Assembly (NCBI RefSeq): GCF_016863475.1
Contig: NZ_BOOY01000005.1
Span: forward strand, 124,001-188,000
Length of the DNA: 64,000 nucleotides
Source: Spirilliplanes yamanashiensis
Lineage (GTDB): Bacteria; Actinomycetota; Actinomycetes; Mycobacteriales; Micromonosporaceae
Direction of reading: 5' to 3'
Shown here: positions 61,571-64,000 of the stretch, piece after piece
Layout of the letters: each line of letters starts with the position of its first letter
Position numbering within the stretch: the first letter of the stretch is position 1
Notes under the pieces: model-generated
Database searches by the model: none
The model's input: only the letters and a program-made list of their open reading frames with translations
Told to the model about the DNA's origin: nothing
Position numbers and translations under genes: made by a program

Positions 61571-63490
61571 ATGAGCGACAGTGACCGTACCGGCCTCCTC
61601 CCCTCCGTCACGTCGCCTGCCGACCTCAAGCGGCTGACCGCCGAGCAGCTGGGCGTGCTCGCCGCCGAGATCCGCGACTTCCTGGTCGCCAAGGTGTCGC
61701 GCACTGGCGGCCACCTCGGCCCCAATCTCGGCGTCGTCGAGCTCACCCTGGCCCTGCACCGGGTCTTCGACTCCCCGCGCGACCGGCTGCTGTTCGACAC
61801 CGGCCACCAGGCGTACGTGCACAAGATGGTCACCGGCCGCCAGGACGGCTTCGACCTGCTGCGCCGCGGCGGCGGCCTGTCCGGCTACCCGAGCCGCGCC
61901 GAGAGCGAGCACGACCTCATCGAGAACTCGCACGCCTCCACCGCCCTGTCGTACGCCGACGGGCTGTCCAAGGCATTCGCGCTGCGCGGCGAGGACCGGC
62001 ACGTCGTCGCGGTCGTCGGCGACGGCGCCCTCACCGGCGGCATGTGCTGGGAGGCGCTCAACAACATCGCCGGCGCGAAGAACCGCGTGGTCATCGTCGT
62101 CAACGACAACGGCCGCTCGTACGCGCCCACCATCGGCGGCCTCGCCGACCACCTGTCGACGCTGCGCCTCAACCCCGGCTACGAAAAGGTCCTCGACCTG
62201 GTCAAGGACGCCCTCGGCAGCACGCCGGTGGTCGGCAAGCCGGTCTACGAGGTGCTGCACGCCGTCAAGAAGGGCATCAAGGACGCGGTCAGCCCGCAGC
62301 CGATGTTCGAGGACCTGGGCTTCAAGTACGTCGGCCCCGTCGACGGCCACGACGTGCAGGCGGTCGAGTCGGCGCTGCGCCGCGCGAAGGGCTTCAACGG
62401 CCCGGTCATCGTGCACGCGGTGACCCGCAAGGGCTACGGCTACCGCCCCGCCGAGGAGGACGAGGCGGACTGCCTGCACGGCCCCGGCGCGTTCGACGCC
62501 GAGACGGGCAAGCTGCTCGCCGCGCCCTCGATGAAGTGGACGCACGTCTTCGCCGACGAGCTCACCGCGATCGCCGACGAGCGGCCCGACGTCGTCGGCA
62601 TCACCGCCGCCATGGCCGAGCCGACCGGCATCGCCACGCTCGCCCGCAAGTACCCCGAGCGGGTCTACGACGTCGGCATCGCCGAGCAGCACGCCGCCAC
62701 CAGCGCGGCCGGGCTCGCCATGGGCGGCCTGCACCCGGTGGTCGCCGTGTACGCCACGTTCCTCAACCGCGCGTTCGACCAGGTCCTGCTCGACGTGGCG
62801 ATGCACGACCTGCCGGTGACGTTCGTGCTGGACCGGGCGGGCGTGACCGGCCCGGACGGCCCCAGCCACTACGGCATCTGGGACATGAGCGTGTTCGGCG
62901 TGGTGCCCGGGCTGCGCATCGCCGCCCCGCGCGACGCCGCCACCCTGCGCGAGGAGCTGCGCGAGGCCGTCGCGGTGGAGGACGGCCCGACGGTGCTGCG
63001 CTTCCCGACCGGCTCCGTCGCCGCCGACATCCCGGCGCTGCGCCGCGTCGGCCCGGTCGACGTGCTGCACGAGACCGACCGCAAGGACGTGCTGCTCGTG
63101 GCCGTCGGGGCGTTCGCGCCGATGGCGCTCGACGTCGCCGACCGGCTCACCGGCCAGGGCTACGGCGTCACGGTCGTCGACCCGCGCTGGGTGCGCCCCG
63201 TGCCGATCGAGCTGACCGCGCTGGCCCGCGAGCACCGCCTCGTGGTGACGGTCGAGGACGGCGTCCGCGCGGGCGGCGTCGGCGACGCCGTGGCCAAGGC
63301 GCTGCGCGACGCCGACGTCGACGTGCCGCTGCGCGACTTCGGCGTGCCGGCCGAGTTCATCCCGCACGGCACCCGCGCCGAGATCCTGGCGTCGGTGGGG
63401 CTGACCGCCCAGGACGTGGCCCGGGAGGTCACCGGCACCCTGTCGCGCATCGTCGACGCGGCGCGGCCGCCGTTCGCCGCCCAGGCCTGA
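61571..63490 (+). CDS. dxs: 1-deoxy-D-xylulose-5-phosphate synthase
   Basis: Condenses pyruvate and glyceraldehyde 3-phosphate, the first step of the MEP isoprenoid pathway. The 639-residue protein has the N-terminal [20 protein letters not shown] (substrate His), the thiamine diphosphate/Mg motif [16 protein letters not shown] with downstream VNDN, the second domain with [18 protein letters not shown] (catalytic Glu), [14 protein letters not shown], and a C-terminal transketolase domain. Length is normal. A -10-like TAGACT lies 8 bases before ATG 61571. It is separate from the upstream methyltransferase gene by 87 bp. Confidence 0.97.
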   Translation: MSDSDRTGLLPSVTSPADLKRLTAEQLGVLAAEIRDFLVAKVSRTGGHLGPNLGVVELTLALHRVFDSPRDRLLFDTGHQAYVHKMVTGRQDGFDLLRRGGGLSGYPSRAESEHDLIENSHASTALSYADGLSKAFALRGEDRHVVAVVGDGALTGGMCWEALNNIAGAKNRVVIVVNDNGRSYAPTIGGLADHLSTLRLNPGYEKVLDLVKDALGSTPVVGKPVYEVLHAVKKGIKDAVSPQPMFEDLGFKYVGPVDGHDVQAVESALRRAKGFNGPVIVHAVTRKGYGYRPAEEDEADCLHGPGAFDAETGKLLAAPSMKWTHVFADELTAIADERPDVVGITAAMAEPTGIATLARKYPERVYDVGIAEQHAATSAAGLAMGGLHPVVAVYATFLNRAFDQVLLDVAMHDLPVTFVLDRAGVTGPDGPSHYGIWDMSVFGVVPGLRIAAPRDAATLREELREAVAVEDGPTVLRFPTGSVAADIPALRRVGPVDVLHETDRKDVLLVAVGAFAPMALDVADRLTGQGYGVTVVDPRWVRPVPIELTALAREHRLVVTVEDGVRAGGVGDAVAKALRDADVDVPLRDFGVPAEFIPHGTRAEILASVGLTAQDVAREVTGTLSRIVDAARPPFAAQA

Positions 63491-63529
63491 ATCGACGCGC
63501 TTCACCGCGCCGTTAGGTCACAGTCGGGT

Positions 63530-63535
63530 TACGGT
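63530..63535 (+). promoter_or_regulatory. -10 hexamer TACGGT of a leaderless promoter
   Basis: TACGGT is 6 bases before GTG 63542, the same hexamer and spacing as at 37617. Confidence 0.45.
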
Positions 63536-63541
63536 TAGTGG

Positions 63542-64000
63542 GTGCGGCCCGTCATCGAGCGCCTCGACCCGGCGCCGCCCGTGGTGGTGATCGACCTCGG
63601 CGAGGCCCACGGGCGGCTGGACGACGACGTCGACCTGCTCGCCTCGCCGGCCCCCACCGCCGAGCGCAGCTGGACCCCCGTCATCGCCGCGCTCGTGGCG
63701 GTGCTGCTGCTCGGCGGCTCGCTCGGCCCGCCCGCCCCGCGGCTGGCGGAGATGCTGACGCTGCCGTTCGAACCGGCCGACACGTTCGCCGTCACCGCCG
63801 AGTCGATGCTGCTCGTGCACTCGCCCGGCGAGGGCCGGCTCACCGCCTACGACCTCACCACCGGCGCCCGGCGGTGGCAGGCGCCCGCCCCCGCCGTCGC
63901 GTACCGGGTGCGCTCCGGCGGCGGGCTCGTGCTGCTGCGCGCCCGCCCCGGCGGCGCGCACGACTCCGGCACCCTCGCGCTCGCCCAGGACACCGGCGAA
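63542..64000 (+). CDS. Membrane-anchored PQQ-like beta-propeller protein (3' end missing)
   Basis: The first 153 residues are in the window, with no stop before base 64000. A cytoplasmic N-terminus (VRPVIERLDPAPPVVVIDLG) of about 55 residues leads to a membrane helix (WTPVIAALVAVLLLGGSLG). An extracytoplasmic part with PQQ-enzyme-like repeat sequence (LTAYDLTTGARRWQAPAPAV) follows. The function of such actinomycete proteins is unknown. GTG 63542 follows TACGGT by 6 bases. Confidence 0.75.
   Translation, partial: MRPVIERLDPAPPVVVIDLGEAHGRLDDDVDLLASPAPTAERSWTPVIAALVAVLLLGGSLGPPAPRLAEMLTLPFEPADTFAVTAESMLLVHSPGEGRLTAYDLTTGARRWQAPAPAVAYRVRSGGGLVLLRARPGGAHDSGTLALAQDTGE

Noticed and set aside
59636-63505. 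Very long open frame antisense to the KimA-like, methyltransferase and dxs genes (also similar ones at 18385-21666 and 33195-36446)
   Set aside because: They mirror real genes, have Arg/Gly/Ala/His-rich low-information sequence without domains, and arise from GC-rich third codon positions.

Overview
The window is about 74% G+C by eye and carries many actinobacterial signature genes: DUF3039, DUF3093, DUF3099, DUF3159, DUF3710, DUF4193 and DUF7455 proteins, a Lys/Ala-rich SigA, an IdeR/DtxR regulator and a class II ribonucleotide reductase (RNR). GTG starts are frequent, and many genes have a -10-like hexamer 6 to 8 bases before the start codon, which suggests leaderless mRNAs. The source is a chromosome of a high-GC actinomycete, probably Micromonosporales (the family is an inference). 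No rRNA, tRNA, prophage, insertion sequence or CRISPR array was seen. The backbone follows, from memory, the order of the Mycobacterium tuberculosis dxs1-ceoBC-dut-sigA-sigB-ideR-lexA-hflX-dapF-miaA chromosome arm, with actinomycete-specific insertions.

Layout. 1-5.3 kb: a truncated hemoglobin, a YciI protein, a DUF349 protein, then a tightly overlapping run (extradiol-like protein, miaA, dapF, glycerophosphodiesterase). 5.3-10.7 kb: an OmpR-type two-component system divergent from a four-gene MacAB-like export operon. 10.7-15.9 kb: malic enzyme, hflX and a large membrane protein with a low-complexity tail. 15.9-21.3 kb: two tandem-repeat arrays, lexA divergent from a ChiZ-like LysM gene over back-to-back SOS boxes, then nrdR-nrdJ behind a NrdR box and two DnaA boxes. 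21.4-31.2 kb (accessory): zinc-ribbon and DUF2332 proteins, a secreted RTX-repeat protein, a GyrI-like protein, a secreted M28 aminopeptidase, a cassette with two DNA-binding proteins, DUF4180 and a serine-less alpha/beta hydrolase, an EamA exporter behind a proline-rich leader peptide, AlkB, and small proteins.

31.2-42 kb: ideR, then rhodanese, an AcuC-type deacetylase and a GNAT/acyl-CoA synthetase lysine acetyltransferase in one operon, followed by small-molecule-binding proteins, a SigB-like sigma factor, Spo0M, dtd and a decayed GH3 glucosidase. 42-48.7 kb: HhH-GPD protein, pseudouridine degradation pair, TRIC channel, a helicase behind a short hairpin plus T-run, and a membrane protein/XRE pair behind tandem 16-bp repeats. 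48.5-64 kb: the conserved sigA, IMPase, Cei, dut, DUF3710, OB-fold, ceoCB, KimA-like potassium importer, TRAM methyltransferase and dxs block, ending in a partial beta-propeller membrane protein.

Common themes are DNA damage and dNTP supply (lexA, ChiZ-like, nrdRJ, alkB, HhH-GPD, dut), transcription and iron control (sigA, sigB, ideR), tRNA and RNA modification (miaA, dtd, TRAM methyltransferase), envelope stress export, and potassium homeostasis. Most of the window is ordinary core genome. The best leads are regulatory DNA: double SOS boxes, the leader peptide with two hairpins, operator-like repeats and the attenuator-like hairpin. Beyond those, the KimA-CeoBC arrangement and a few proteins with unusual features deserve attention.
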